Origin: Lachnospiraceae bacterium
Lineage (GTDB): Bacteria > Bacillota > Clostridia > Lachnospirales > Lachnospiraceae
Length of the DNA stretch: 64,000 nucleotides
NCBI GenBank assembly: GCA_024687745.1
Contig: JAILEM010000062.1
Location: 1-64,000 of the forward strand
Direction of reading: 5' to 3'
The notes under the pieces: generated by a model
Told to the model about the DNA's origin: nothing
The model's database searches: none
Seen by the model: only the letters and a program-made list of their open reading frames with translations
Position numbers and translations under genes: made by a program
Shown: positions 43,732 to 52,696 of the stretch, piece by piece
Layout: every line of letters begins with the position of its first letter
Numbering within the stretch: the stretch's first letter is position 1

Positions 43732-44621
43732 TATTCGTCACCTCCGCAGTTTCCGCATCCACCGTGATGTGTTTCTCCTTCTTTGGCCTTAAGATAATCC
43801 CGTCCTTCCTTTGTCTTATACAGGGTCTGACGCTTCATGGCCTCGTCAAAATCCACCTTATGTCCGTCAAATTCCGGTCCGTCGACACAGGCAAATTTCA
43901 CCTTCCCGTCAACCGTTACCCTGCACGCTCCGCACATTCCGGTTCCGTCAACCATTATGGGGTTGAGACTGACTATGGTAGAAAGATCGTATTCCTTTGT
44001 CATCTTGCAGACAAATTTCATCATTATCATCGGGCCGATGGCAACACAGCTATCATATTTCTTTCCCTCGTTCTCGATAAGATCCTTTATGACTTCGGTA
44101 ACCATGCCTTTTCTTTCATACGATCCGTCATCGGTGGTCACGTAGAGGTTTCCCGCAACCTCCTTCATTCTGTCTTCAAGTATAAGCAGATCCTTCGTCT
44201 TTGAACCGATTATCACATCGGCATCAATGCCGTGCTCTTTAAGCCACTTGACCTGGGGATAAACCGGTGCTGTTCCCACTCCTCCGGCTACGAAGAGCAG
44301 CTTCTTTTTCTTCAGCTCCTCTATGGGTTCTGTGGTAAACTCAGAGGCCTGTCCCAGAGGGCCCACAAAATCCCTGAAGCTGTCCCCTTCCTTAAGCCCC
44401 GCCATCCTGAAGGTTGAAGCACCTACTATCTGAAATACTATGGTTATGGTACCCTTTTCCTTATCATAATCACAGATGGTTAAGGGTATCCTTTCTCCCC
44501 TTTCATCTATCTTTGCGATTATAAACTGTCCCGGAAGACAGGATCCTGCTATCCTTGGAGCTTCAACTTCCATAAGATAAATACTGTCGACGAGCAGCTC
44601 TGCCTTTACTATCTTATACAT
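43731..44621 (-). CDS. nfnA: NfnA: NADH-dependent ferredoxin:NADP+ oxidoreductase, small subunit
   Basis: The 296-residue protein resembles PyrK/ferredoxin reductases: an FAD-binding barrel, an NAD domain with VAGGVGTAPVYPQ, and a 2Fe-2S Cys set in CGACRVTVDGKVKFAC. Unusually, it ends in HHGGCGNCGGDE, an extra Cys/His pair. It lies directly upstream of nfnB. AGGAGG precedes the ATG. Confidence 0.9.
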   Translation of the reverse strand: MYKIVKAELLVDSIYLMEVEAPRIAGSCLPGQFIIAKIDERGERIPLTICDYDKEKGTITIVFQIVGASTFRMAGLKEGDSFRDFVGPLGQASEFTTEPIEELKKKKLLFVAGGVGTAPVYPQVKWLKEHGIDADVIIGSKTKDLLILEDRMKEVAGNLYVTTDDGSYERKGMVTEVIKDLIENEGKKYDSCVAIGPMIMMKFVCKMTKEYDLSTIVSLNPIMVDGTGMCGACRVTVDGKVKFACVDGPEFDGHKVDFDEAMKRQTLYKTKEGRDYLKAKEGETHHGGCGNCGGDE

Positions 44622-44653
44622 ATGATTTCCTCCTGAATTTTTTCCCTCTATAG

Positions 44654-44682
44654 AATATATAGTCAGACGCTCTAAAAATCAA
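44654..44682 (-). promoter_or_regulatory. Promoter of the nfnAB operon
   Basis: On the minus strand TTGATT (44682-44677), 17 bases and TATATT (44659-44654), about 33 bases before the nfnA ATG. Confidence 0.65.
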
Positions 44683-44695
44683 TGTTTTTTTTGTA

Positions 44696-46168
44696 TCAGA
44701 TACTGGTCAGTACATATTTCCCGGTTTCCCCGTTATATGTCAGGGAAAAGAGAGAGCCAAGCTTTGTGTCGACGGCAAACATTCTTCCGGTCCTTCTGTC
44801 ATTGGGAGAATACTCATATATCACATAATAACTGCTCCCATTCTGTCCATATGCCGCCCTGACCTTATAGCTCATGTCAAACACATTCTCACCCCTGCTT
44901 ATCAGCTGGAATTTGATCGCATTTACTGCTGTTTCCCTGTCTATGATACAATTCATTTCAACATTATAGGTTGCCACTACAACATCCGACACTCTGTCCT
45001 TATCATCAACACACATGAACCTGTATTCGCTCTTTCCCATGGGCAGAAGGATGGGACGTTCATATACCAAAGACTCTGTTGTAGGATCTTCACCGTTATC
45101 CGTGTAATAAAGTGTACAGTCATCGGGATACTGAACCTCCACAGGCTCAGGAATGTTATAGGTCCCGCTTTTCTGAATAAGAACCGGAGCTGCAGTAAAT
45201 CCATATTCTATGGTATAGGTATTTGTAACGGATGCACTCTTTATACCGTAATCATTTACAAGAAGTGCCGATATTGTGGTCTCACCCTCGGTAAGTTCAA
45301 TGGGTTCCTTATAGATTATCGATTTTTCCGTCGGCTCACTTCCGTCAACCGTATAATAAATAGTTCCCGGTGTATTGGCTGTAAGCCATATACTCAGATC
45401 ATCCTCATATTCTCCGCCGGGGTCACTGAACTGTGGCGGATCTGCCATATAGGGACTGAAGATGCTTTTTATCTCCTCCGTGGGACTAAGCTTTGCAAGC
45501 GTGTCTATCTCGGTATAATTATCGGTCGCTATACAGTTATCCAGAATGCGTTCATATATCTCCGTATCCTCCGTATTTTGTTCCAAAAGACTGTAGAGTA
45601 TCGCATTTGACTCATCATACTTCTCAAGCTGGTTGTAATCATCTGCCAGAAGAAGCTTTATCCTGCGGTCGTTCTTATCAAGGTCAAGGGCATGCTTTGC
45701 TACCTTTAAAGAATCCGCATAATTTCCGATATTATAGTACTTAAGCGCCTCGCTGTACTGATATTCCACACTGAAATATCTGTTAAAATTGATTATTGCG
45801 ATAAAAATAAGTGCAATAAAGATGACACTGAAGACGCCTATGCCTACAAGGATTATCTTTGTCTTTTTATCCGTCTTTTTTACCGGTGTCTCTGTCTCTT
45901 CCCTGTGTTTGTCAACATCCTTCTCAAGGGTCTTGGTTGCGACCCTTAACGCTTCCCTGGATATGGGATTTTCAACATGAGTTGCCGCTGTTTCCGCCTT
46001 TTCATTCTCGTCGGGCGAATCCACGATATTTGCGACATCACTTACACCCCCGTCTATCAAGGCATCAAGCTCCACCTCATAGTCAGGGACCATTCTTATC
46101 TCCTGTCCGCAATTCTGACAATATAAGTATCCTTCTTTTATTTCCGTATTACATTTGGGACACTTCAT
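44696..46168 (-). CDS. Zinc-ribbon, membrane helix, TPR and two chitobiase-type repeats
   Basis: The 490-residue protein has an N-terminal zinc ribbon (CPKCNTEIKEGYLYCQNCG), a cytoplasmic linker and one membrane helix (about 108-130). TPR-like helices follow, then two repeats of the chitobiase/beta-hexosaminidase C-terminal type (GTIYYTVDGSEPTEKS and CTLYYTDNGEDPTTES), and a C-terminal beta domain. It spans the membrane with a long outside region. Function is unknown; a sensing or surface-binding role is inferred. GGGAG precedes the ATG. It follows folD by 32 bases. Confidence 0.82.
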   Translation of the reverse strand: MKCPKCNTEIKEGYLYCQNCGQEIRMVPDYEVELDALIDGGVSDVANIVDSPDENEKAETAATHVENPISREALRVATKTLEKDVDKHREETETPVKKTDKKTKIILVGIGVFSVIFIALIFIAIINFNRYFSVEYQYSEALKYYNIGNYADSLKVAKHALDLDKNDRRIKLLLADDYNQLEKYDESNAILYSLLEQNTEDTEIYERILDNCIATDNYTEIDTLAKLSPTEEIKSIFSPYMADPPQFSDPGGEYEDDLSIWLTANTPGTIYYTVDGSEPTEKSIIYKEPIELTEGETTISALLVNDYGIKSASVTNTYTIEYGFTAAPVLIQKSGTYNIPEPVEVQYPDDCTLYYTDNGEDPTTESLVYERPILLPMGKSEYRFMCVDDKDRVSDVVVATYNVEMNCIIDRETAVNAIKFQLISRGENVFDMSYKVRAAYGQNGSSYYVIYEYSPNDRRTGRMFAVDTKLGSLFSLTYNGETGKYVLTSI

Positions 46169-46200
46169 TCCACTAAACTCCCGGATATCAGCAAAATTTA

Positions 46201-47037
46201 TTAAGAAATATTTTTACAGCAATTATTCATAAGCATTGCTATCGTCATAGGTCCCACGCCTCCCGGTACAGGGGTTATTGCGCTGCAATGTGAACAAACA
46301 TCATCAAAATCCACATCTCCGCAGAGCTTTCCGTTCTCCATCCTGTGTATCCCAACGTCTATGACAACGGCCCCCTCTTTTACATATTCATGATCGATCA
46401 TTTTAGGCTTTCCTATTGCAACTACAAGTATATCCGCCCTTTTACAGACTTCCTTTAGGTTTTTCGTCCTTGAATGACATACCGTCACAGTTCCGTTCTC
46501 CCTTAAAAGAAGCATAGCCATGGGTTTCCCGACTATATTACTTCTGCCTATGACAACACACTCCCTGCCGCTTATCTCTATATCCGATCTCTTAAGAAGC
46601 TCTATTATCCCCTGAGGGGTGCAGGATACAAAACCATCCTCCCCTATGCTGAGTGCACCGACGTTCATCGGATGGAATCCGTCTACATCCTTTCCGGGAT
46701 CTATCTTTCTTATTACGGTATCCTCATTTATATGTGCCGGAAGCGGAAGCTGTACAAGGATGCCGGTTATCTCCTCATCCTTATTCAGTCTGTCTATAAG
46801 AAGGAGAAGCTCTTCCTGTGTAACATCCTCAGGGAGCTCATAAGAGCTTGATCCTATCCCTATATAGGCGCAGGCCTTTTTCTTATTATTTACATAAACA
46901 CTTGATGCAGGATCATTTCCCACCTGTACCACTGCAAGGTTGGCAGTCTTCCCTTCCTTCTTCTTCTTTTCAACATATTCCTTTAATTCATCCTTTATGG
47001 CATTTGATATTGCTTTGCCATCGATTATCTTAGCCAC
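46201..47037 (-). CDS. folD: Methylenetetrahydrofolate dehydrogenase/cyclohydrolase
   Basis: The 278-residue bifunctional enzyme has VGNDPASSVYVNNKKKACAYIG, the Lys active-site region, and the NADP loop GRSNIVGKPMA. It converts 5,10-methylene-THF to 10-formyl-THF. The start is GTG at 47037 with GGAGG upstream. It follows fhs, whose product it feeds, with a 75-base gap. Confidence 0.96.
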   Translation of the reverse strand: MAKIIDGKAISNAIKDELKEYVEKKKKEGKTANLAVVQVGNDPASSVYVNNKKKACAYIGIGSSSYELPEDVTQEELLLLIDRLNKDEEITGILVQLPLPAHINEDTVIRKIDPGKDVDGFHPMNVGALSIGEDGFVSCTPQGIIELLKRSDIEISGRECVVIGRSNIVGKPMAMLLLRENGTVTVCHSRTKNLKEVCKRADILVVAIGKPKMIDHEYVKEGAVVIDVGIHRMENGKLCGDVDFDDVCSHCSAITPVPGGVGPMTIAMLMNNCCKNIS

Positions 47038-47112
47038 AATGATCCCTCCTCTGTGTTCTCTTATTTCAGTCTTATCCTTGCCTCTTCGTCATAAGATCCC
47101 CCGGATACCATA

Positions 47113-48783
47113 TCAGAACAGGCCTGTTATCTTACCGTCATCACTTAAGTCTATATCATATGCCGCAGGATGTTTGGGAAGTCCCGGCATTGTAAGCACC
47201 GAACCTGTCAGGACAACAACGAATCCCGCACCTGCCGACACATACATCTCCCTCACCTGCATCTCAAAGCCCTCAGGTCTTCCAAGGAGCTTGGGATCGT
47301 CGGAGAGAGAATACTGGGTCTTTGCAACACAGACAGGAAGCCTGTCAAAGCCGTTCCTTTCAAGAACCTCCATCTGGGATTTGGCCTCCTTTGAATAGCT
47401 GACCCTGCCCGCACCATAGATCCTCCTTGCAAGTATATCGATCTTTTCCCGGATCGACGCATTCACATCATATAAGGGTCTGAAATCGGGGATCTTATTA
47501 TCGAGGGTCCAAAGCACCTTCTTTGCAAGCTCTTCTCCGCCTTCTCCTCCGGCTTCCCATACTCTCGATCTTGCACACTCATATCCAAGCTCCCTCACCC
47601 TGTCCTCTACGAAGGATATTTCGGCTTGTGTATCAGAAGAGAAGATGTTTAAGGCAACTACAAGAGGTACACCAAAGGAGGATACGTTTTCCATATGCTT
47701 TTCAAGGTTTACTATTCCTCTTTTCAGTGCTTCAATATCTTCCCTTCCAAGATCCTCCTTCCTTACTCCGCCATTGTATTTAAGCGCTCTTACTGTAGCC
47801 ACTATCACGGCGGCATCGGGGCTTAATCCTCCCTGTCTGCATTTGATATCAAAAAATTTCTCTGCGCCAAGGTCTGCGCCAAACCCGGCCTCTGTGACAA
47901 CATAGTCCGCAAGCTTAAGGGCTGTCTTTGTAGCCCTTATCGAATTGCAGCCGTGCGCTATATTTGCAAACGGACCTCCGTGCACTATCGCAGGCGTATG
48001 CTCAAGTGTCTGTATAACGTTAGGTTTTATGGCATCCTTTAAGAGAGCCGCCATGGAGCCGACTGCACCGATATCCTTTGCGGTAACGGGGTTTCCGTCA
48101 ATGTCATAGGCAACTATTATCTTAGAAAGCCTTTCCTTAAGATCTGCTATATCCTCTGCAAGACATAATACAGCCATTATCTCCGAAGCCACGGATATTA
48201 CAAAATGATCCTCTCTGACATATCCGTCATTTTTGCTTCCAAGACCTACGACAATGTTTCTGAGCACTCTGTCATTCATATCTACACAGCGCTTCCAGGT
48301 GATGTTTCTGGTATCTATCCTTTTTTCGTTTCCCTGCTGGATATGATTATCAAGAAGTGCCGCAAGAAGGTTATTTGCCGATGTTATGGCATGAAAATCC
48401 CCCGTGAAATGCAGATTAAGCTCTTCCATCGGCACAACCTGCGAATAACCGCCTCCGGCTGCTCCGCCCTTTATACCGAAGCAGGGGCCAAGGGAAGGTT
48501 CCCTTAATGCAACAACAGCATTCTTCCCGAGTCTGCACAGAGCCTGGGAAAGACCTATGCTTACCGTTGTCTTTCCTTCTCCCGCAGGTGTTGGGTTTAT
48601 CGCTGTAACAAGTATGAGCTTTCCTTCCTGTCTGTCCTTTATCTTCTTAAGGAACTCTTCCGAAAGTTTGGCCTTATACTTTCCGTAAAGCTCTAAATCA
48701 TCCTCATTTATCGAAAGTCCCGATACGACTTCCTTTATCGGCATAAGTTTAGCTTCCTGTGCGATCTCAATATCCTTTTTCAT
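47113..48783 (-). CDS. fhs: Formate-tetrahydrofolate ligase
   Basis: The 556-residue enzyme has the P-loop [10 protein letters not shown] and the [21 protein letters not shown] segment of formyl-THF synthetase. It makes 10-formyl-THF from formate and ATP. Length is typical. GGAGG precedes the ATG. Together with folD and the cyclo-ligase it gives the window most of one-carbon folate exchange. Confidence 0.97.
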   Translation of the reverse strand: MKKDIEIAQEAKLMPIKEVVSGLSINEDDLELYGKYKAKLSEEFLKKIKDRQEGKLILVTAINPTPAGEGKTTVSIGLSQALCRLGKNAVVALREPSLGPCFGIKGGAAGGGYSQVVPMEELNLHFTGDFHAITSANNLLAALLDNHIQQGNEKRIDTRNITWKRCVDMNDRVLRNIVVGLGSKNDGYVREDHFVISVASEIMAVLCLAEDIADLKERLSKIIVAYDIDGNPVTAKDIGAVGSMAALLKDAIKPNVIQTLEHTPAIVHGGPFANIAHGCNSIRATKTALKLADYVVTEAGFGADLGAEKFFDIKCRQGGLSPDAAVIVATVRALKYNGGVRKEDLGREDIEALKRGIVNLEKHMENVSSFGVPLVVALNIFSSDTQAEISFVEDRVRELGYECARSRVWEAGGEGGEELAKKVLWTLDNKIPDFRPLYDVNASIREKIDILARRIYGAGRVSYSKEAKSQMEVLERNGFDRLPVCVAKTQYSLSDDPKLLGRPEGFEMQVREMYVSAGAGFVVVLTGSVLTMPGLPKHPAAYDIDLSDDGKITGLF

Positions 48784-48833
48784 TTTTCCTCCTGAACATA
48801 AAAAGCCCTGAACCTAAATCATTCTTCGATCGA

Positions 48834-51623
48834 TCAGAGATATTCCTCCACATACTGTTCAAACTGTTCCATGCCCATCAATATCTCTCTGGGTTTTGTA
48901 CCCTGTTCCTCACCGACAACTCCCGCATCGGCGAGCTGGTCCATTATCCTTGCAGCCCTGTTAAACCCTATCTTAAACATCCTCTGCAGCATGCCTATGG
49001 ATGCCTTATCCTTCTCTATGATAAGCCTTGCAGCCTGTTCAAACAGCGCGTCCCTTCCTCCCTCCTCCGAAAGACCGGGCTGCTGGTCGGATGAAGACCC
49101 CTGGGAAGAAACGGTATCAAGCTTTGAAATGACCTCGGGATCATATTCGACTTCACCCTGGTTCTTGATATAATCCACCACTCTTGTAACCTCATCATCC
49201 GTGACAAAGGCTCCCTGCAGTCGTGCGGGCTTGGAATAGCCCTGGGGATAGAATAGCATATCGCCCTTACCGAGGAGCTTCTCTGCTCCGACCATATCAA
49301 GTATAGTTCTGGAATCCACACCCGAGGACACACTGAACGCTATCCTGCTTGGCATATTGGCCTTTATAAGGCCTGTGATGACATCCACTGAGGGTCTCTG
49401 TGTCGCTATCACCAGATGAATACCCGCAGCACGGGCAAGCTGTGCTATTCGGCAGATAGACTCTTCAACTTCCTTTGAGGCTACCATCATAAGGTCTGCA
49501 AGCTCATCCACTATTATAACTATCTGGGGCATTTTTGCCGGACGTTCTTCTTTAGGAACATCCTTAAAGTCATTTTCTATCCTTTTATTATATCCCTTCA
49601 TGTCGCGGACCCCGTACTCCGCGAACTTATTATACCTGTCCGTCATCTCGGCAACACCCCACTGAAGGGCTGCGGCTGCCTTCCTCGGATCTGTCACGAC
49701 AGGGATCATCAGGTGAGGTATCCCGTTATATACGCTTAACTCAACCACCTTGGGGTCTATCATGATAAGCTTGACCTCTTCAGGATCTGCCTTATAAAGT
49801 ATGCTCATTATCAGTGTGTTTATACATACGGATTTACCTGAGCCTGTCGCTCCCGCAATAAGAAGGTGCGGCATTTTGGCAATATCTGTCACTATAACCT
49901 TTCCTTCAATATCCTTACCCACCGCAAAGGTTATTTTGGATGCTGCCTTCTTATAGTTTTCGTCCTCTATCAGTTCCCTGAAATGTACAGGTGTTGCCTC
50001 CTGATTGGGTATCTCGATACCTATAGCGGCCTTTCCGGGTATAGGTGCCTCTATCCTCACATCCATTGCCGCCATGTTGAGCTTTATGTCATCGGAAAGC
50101 CCCAATATCTTGCTGACCTTGACGCCTGTCTGCGGTACCATTTCAAACCTGGTAACGGTGGGTCCTTTGCTTATCTGGGTCATCTCAACATTTACTCCGA
50201 AGGTTGCCAGGGTTTCCTGAAGCCTCTTTGAGGTAGCCCTTAATGTCTCCATCGAATCTCCGTCACCTGTATTCTTCGGAAGATCAAGAAGCTCCACGGG
50301 GGGAATGGTATAATTACCGTCAGGATCTGTCCCTGGAATAAAGGCTTCATAAGCCTCTTCTTTTTTTCCGGCAGGTATCGCTACAGGCTTCTTTGTCTTC
50401 TCCTTTATCACAGTATCCTGCTTTTTCTCCTGAGTCCTTAAACGGTCAGTCCCCTGATCTTTTTGGGGGGTATCTTCCGGAGGCAGGATGATATCATCAA
50501 CCTCATCCACTCCCAGTATGACCGGTCCGTTATCCTTAGTTCTGTCCCGGCCGATCCCGAATATCTCATCTTCAGGATCGCTCTCTGTATCTGCTATACC
50601 AAAATCCCTGTCCACAACGATACGGTGATCGTTCTTAAAGCTGAGAGCCTTATAACCTTCATCATCGGGGTCGAATTTAACCTCGTGGATATCATCATTT
50701 ATTTCATTATCGTCTCGTATCTTTGTATCAAATATAACGCCGCTGACCTTCATTTCGGATCTTCTTTTTCTCTTTTCCTCAACGGCCTGTTCGCGTTCCT
50801 CAAGTTCGAGCCTCTTCTTTTCAAACTCCTCTTCCCTTTTTATGCGGCGTTCTCTTCTCCTTATCTCTCTCTCGTTTTCCTTTTCCCTTATTCTTTCCTG
50901 CCTCTCCCTGTTCCTCTCTTCTCTTAACCTGGATCTGTCGTATTGTTCTGCCTCTCTCTGTCCTCTTTCCTTCTCCCTTTCCTTTTCTCCCCTTTGGTAT
51001 TCTTCCTCAAGGCTTTCCTTGTACTCCCTGTATTTTCTGGCATTATCCATATGCCTTTGCGCAATGGTCCTCGAGCCCTTCTTCAGCCCCGAGATAATGG
51101 ATCTTTCGGTGATAAGGACTCCGGCTATCAGAAGCAGGACAAAAAGAACGATATAGGCGCCTATCTTACCAATGGTATTTGTAAGAAAAAGGCCTATGGC
51201 TGCACCGAGCACTCCCCCGCCGTCTCTTTCGCTGCTGCAGAGTTCATAATAATCGACCACCTTTATATCCGCATTCTTCATCGTGAACATATGTATGAGC
51301 GCACAGACGATGATGACACCGGCCACTGATGCGTAAATCCGAACGCTTACCACGGGATTTCCCCTGTTTGAAATATAGAATACAAACAGGAAGAAGATCG
51401 CAAAAGGAACCAGATAAGCACCCAGGCCAAAAAGTCCGAACATCACGGAGCTTACCACACTTCCAAAGGTTCCAAGCAGCTTAAATGCACTTAATAATAA
51501 AAGCACTGATACAGCAAGCACCAACAATATCAGAACCTCATCAAAAAGTCCGCCTGAACCGTTGTTTGCTTTTTTCTGATTAGTGCTTCTCTTTTTCCTG
51601 GTTTTAGACGCAGTCCCTGCCAT
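48834..51623 (-). CDS. ftsK: DNA translocase FtsK/SpoIIIE
   Basis: The 929-residue protein has four N-terminal membrane helices (about 28-172), a long linker, then the motor domain with GATGSGKS (591-598), IVDELADLMM and a C-terminal gamma winged helix. It pumps chromosomes through the division septum. The linker is notable: residues about 186-292 are almost entirely Arg, Lys and Glu, with a strongly helical, charged pattern. Start ATG with a GGGAGGG site. Confidence 0.95.
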   Translation of the reverse strand: MAGTASKTRKKRSTNQKKANNGSGGLFDEVLILLVLAVSVLLLLSAFKLLGTFGSVVSSVMFGLFGLGAYLVPFAIFFLFVFYISNRGNPVVSVRIYASVAGVIIVCALIHMFTMKNADIKVVDYYELCSSERDGGGVLGAAIGLFLTNTIGKIGAYIVLFVLLLIAGVLITERSIISGLKKGSRTIAQRHMDNARKYREYKESLEEEYQRGEKEREKERGQREAEQYDRSRLREERNRERQERIREKENEREIRRRERRIKREEEFEKKRLELEEREQAVEEKRKRRSEMKVSGVIFDTKIRDDNEINDDIHEVKFDPDDEGYKALSFKNDHRIVVDRDFGIADTESDPEDEIFGIGRDRTKDNGPVILGVDEVDDIILPPEDTPQKDQGTDRLRTQEKKQDTVIKEKTKKPVAIPAGKKEEAYEAFIPGTDPDGNYTIPPVELLDLPKNTGDGDSMETLRATSKRLQETLATFGVNVEMTQISKGPTVTRFEMVPQTGVKVSKILGLSDDIKLNMAAMDVRIEAPIPGKAAIGIEIPNQEATPVHFRELIEDENYKKAASKITFAVGKDIEGKVIVTDIAKMPHLLIAGATGSGKSVCINTLIMSILYKADPEEVKLIMIDPKVVELSVYNGIPHLMIPVVTDPRKAAAALQWGVAEMTDRYNKFAEYGVRDMKGYNKRIENDFKDVPKEERPAKMPQIVIIVDELADLMMVASKEVEESICRIAQLARAAGIHLVIATQRPSVDVITGLIKANMPSRIAFSVSSGVDSRTILDMVGAEKLLGKGDMLFYPQGYSKPARLQGAFVTDDEVTRVVDYIKNQGEVEYDPEVISKLDTVSSQGSSSDQQPGLSEEGGRDALFEQAARLIIEKDKASIGMLQRMFKIGFNRAARIMDQLADAGVVGEEQGTKPREILMGMEQFEQYVEEYL

Positions 51624-51714
51624 TAATTATTTACCCTCCCTTATACCGCTCCCCTTAGCGGCAGTTTTAAAGCTTATCATCCCGTTACGGACATTTCCCT
51701 CTTATAAAACACAG

Positions 51715-52593
51715 TTAAAGCATTACGATATATGCTATAACCGATATTGCCCCGATGGCAAAACAATAAAAAGCAAAATATTTAAAATATTTATTGAGTA
51801 CCACCTTTACCATGAGCTTTACGGCTACATACCCCACTGCACCCGCAAATATCATTCCTATTATGTAGGCCAACACATCAGATCCTGATATCAGGGATGT
51901 GTCAACATCCTTTATCTCAAGTATCATGGCCCCAAGTATCGCAGGCATTGACATGATAAATGAGTACTTTACGGCAAATCTTCTGTCAAAGCCAAAGAGC
52001 ATACAGGCAACTATGGTCGATCCCGATCTTGATATCCCGGGAAGCGTTGCTACGCCCTGTACTGCACCTATACCTGCCGCATCGAGAAGTCCGGCATCCT
52101 TTGGCTTTTTATGCCCTTCCGCTATATAATCCGAAAGAATGAGTATGACACCCGTGCCCAAAAGACAGATTCCGGTAACCAGAAGATTTGAGCTCACGGA
52201 ATCAACCACATCCTTTAAAAGAACCCCGATCACTCCGGTGACTAAAGTCGAAATAAGGAGCATTATAACAAATTTCTTATATGATGTGGATGTTACATCA
52301 ATGTATTCCTGCTTGTTCTTTGCTGTAAGATTCTTAAAAAATCTAACAAGATTTATGCAGCCATCCTTTACGATCACTAAAAATTCAACTATCAGCCTGA
52401 TGACATCCTTATAGAAAGCTATAAAAACCGCCACGAGGGTGGCAACATGTAAAAGAACGTCAAAGAGCAGTCCCGTATCTGTCTCAACTCCAAGAATGTT
52501 TTTGAATATTGACAGATGCCCGGAGCTTGATACGGGAAGGAATTCCGTAAGTCCCTGAACTATTCCCATCACTATAGCCTGAAAAATACCCAT
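51715..52593 (-). CDS. uppP: Undecaprenyl-diphosphatase UppP (BacA)
   Basis: The 292-residue polytopic protein has the two conserved regions QGLTEFLPVSSSGHLSI and PGISRSGSTI of the UppP/BacA family. It dephosphorylates undecaprenyl diphosphate to recycle the wall lipid carrier. AGAGG lies before the ATG. It is 91 bases upstream of ftsK and has its own extended -10 promoter. Confidence 0.96.
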   Translation of the reverse strand: MGIFQAIVMGIVQGLTEFLPVSSSGHLSIFKNILGVETDTGLLFDVLLHVATLVAVFIAFYKDVIRLIVEFLVIVKDGCINLVRFFKNLTAKNKQEYIDVTSTSYKKFVIMLLISTLVTGVIGVLLKDVVDSVSSNLLVTGICLLGTGVILILSDYIAEGHKKPKDAGLLDAAGIGAVQGVATLPGISRSGSTIVACMLFGFDRRFAVKYSFIMSMPAILGAMILEIKDVDTSLISGSDVLAYIIGMIFAGAVGYVAVKLMVKVVLNKYFKYFAFYCFAIGAISVIAYIVML

Positions 52594-52652
52594 AACAAAA
52601 CCTCTTTAGATCACTGTATTCCAAGTAAAAAAAGCTTTAAACACAGCTAAAT

Positions 52653-52661
52653 ATTATAGCA
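52653..52661 (-). promoter_or_regulatory. Extended -10 promoter of uppP
   Basis: TGCTATAAT reads on the minus strand from 52661 to 52653, a perfect TATAAT with the TGn extension, 60 bases before the uppP ATG. Confidence 0.55.
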
Positions 52662-52696
52662 TAAATTCTGATCTTTGTATACCTTGGCTAAGCAGA

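Noticed and set aside
51624..51714. Small stem CCGCT/AGCGG between uppP and ftsK as terminator
   Set aside because: The stem is five pairs and no T-tract follows.
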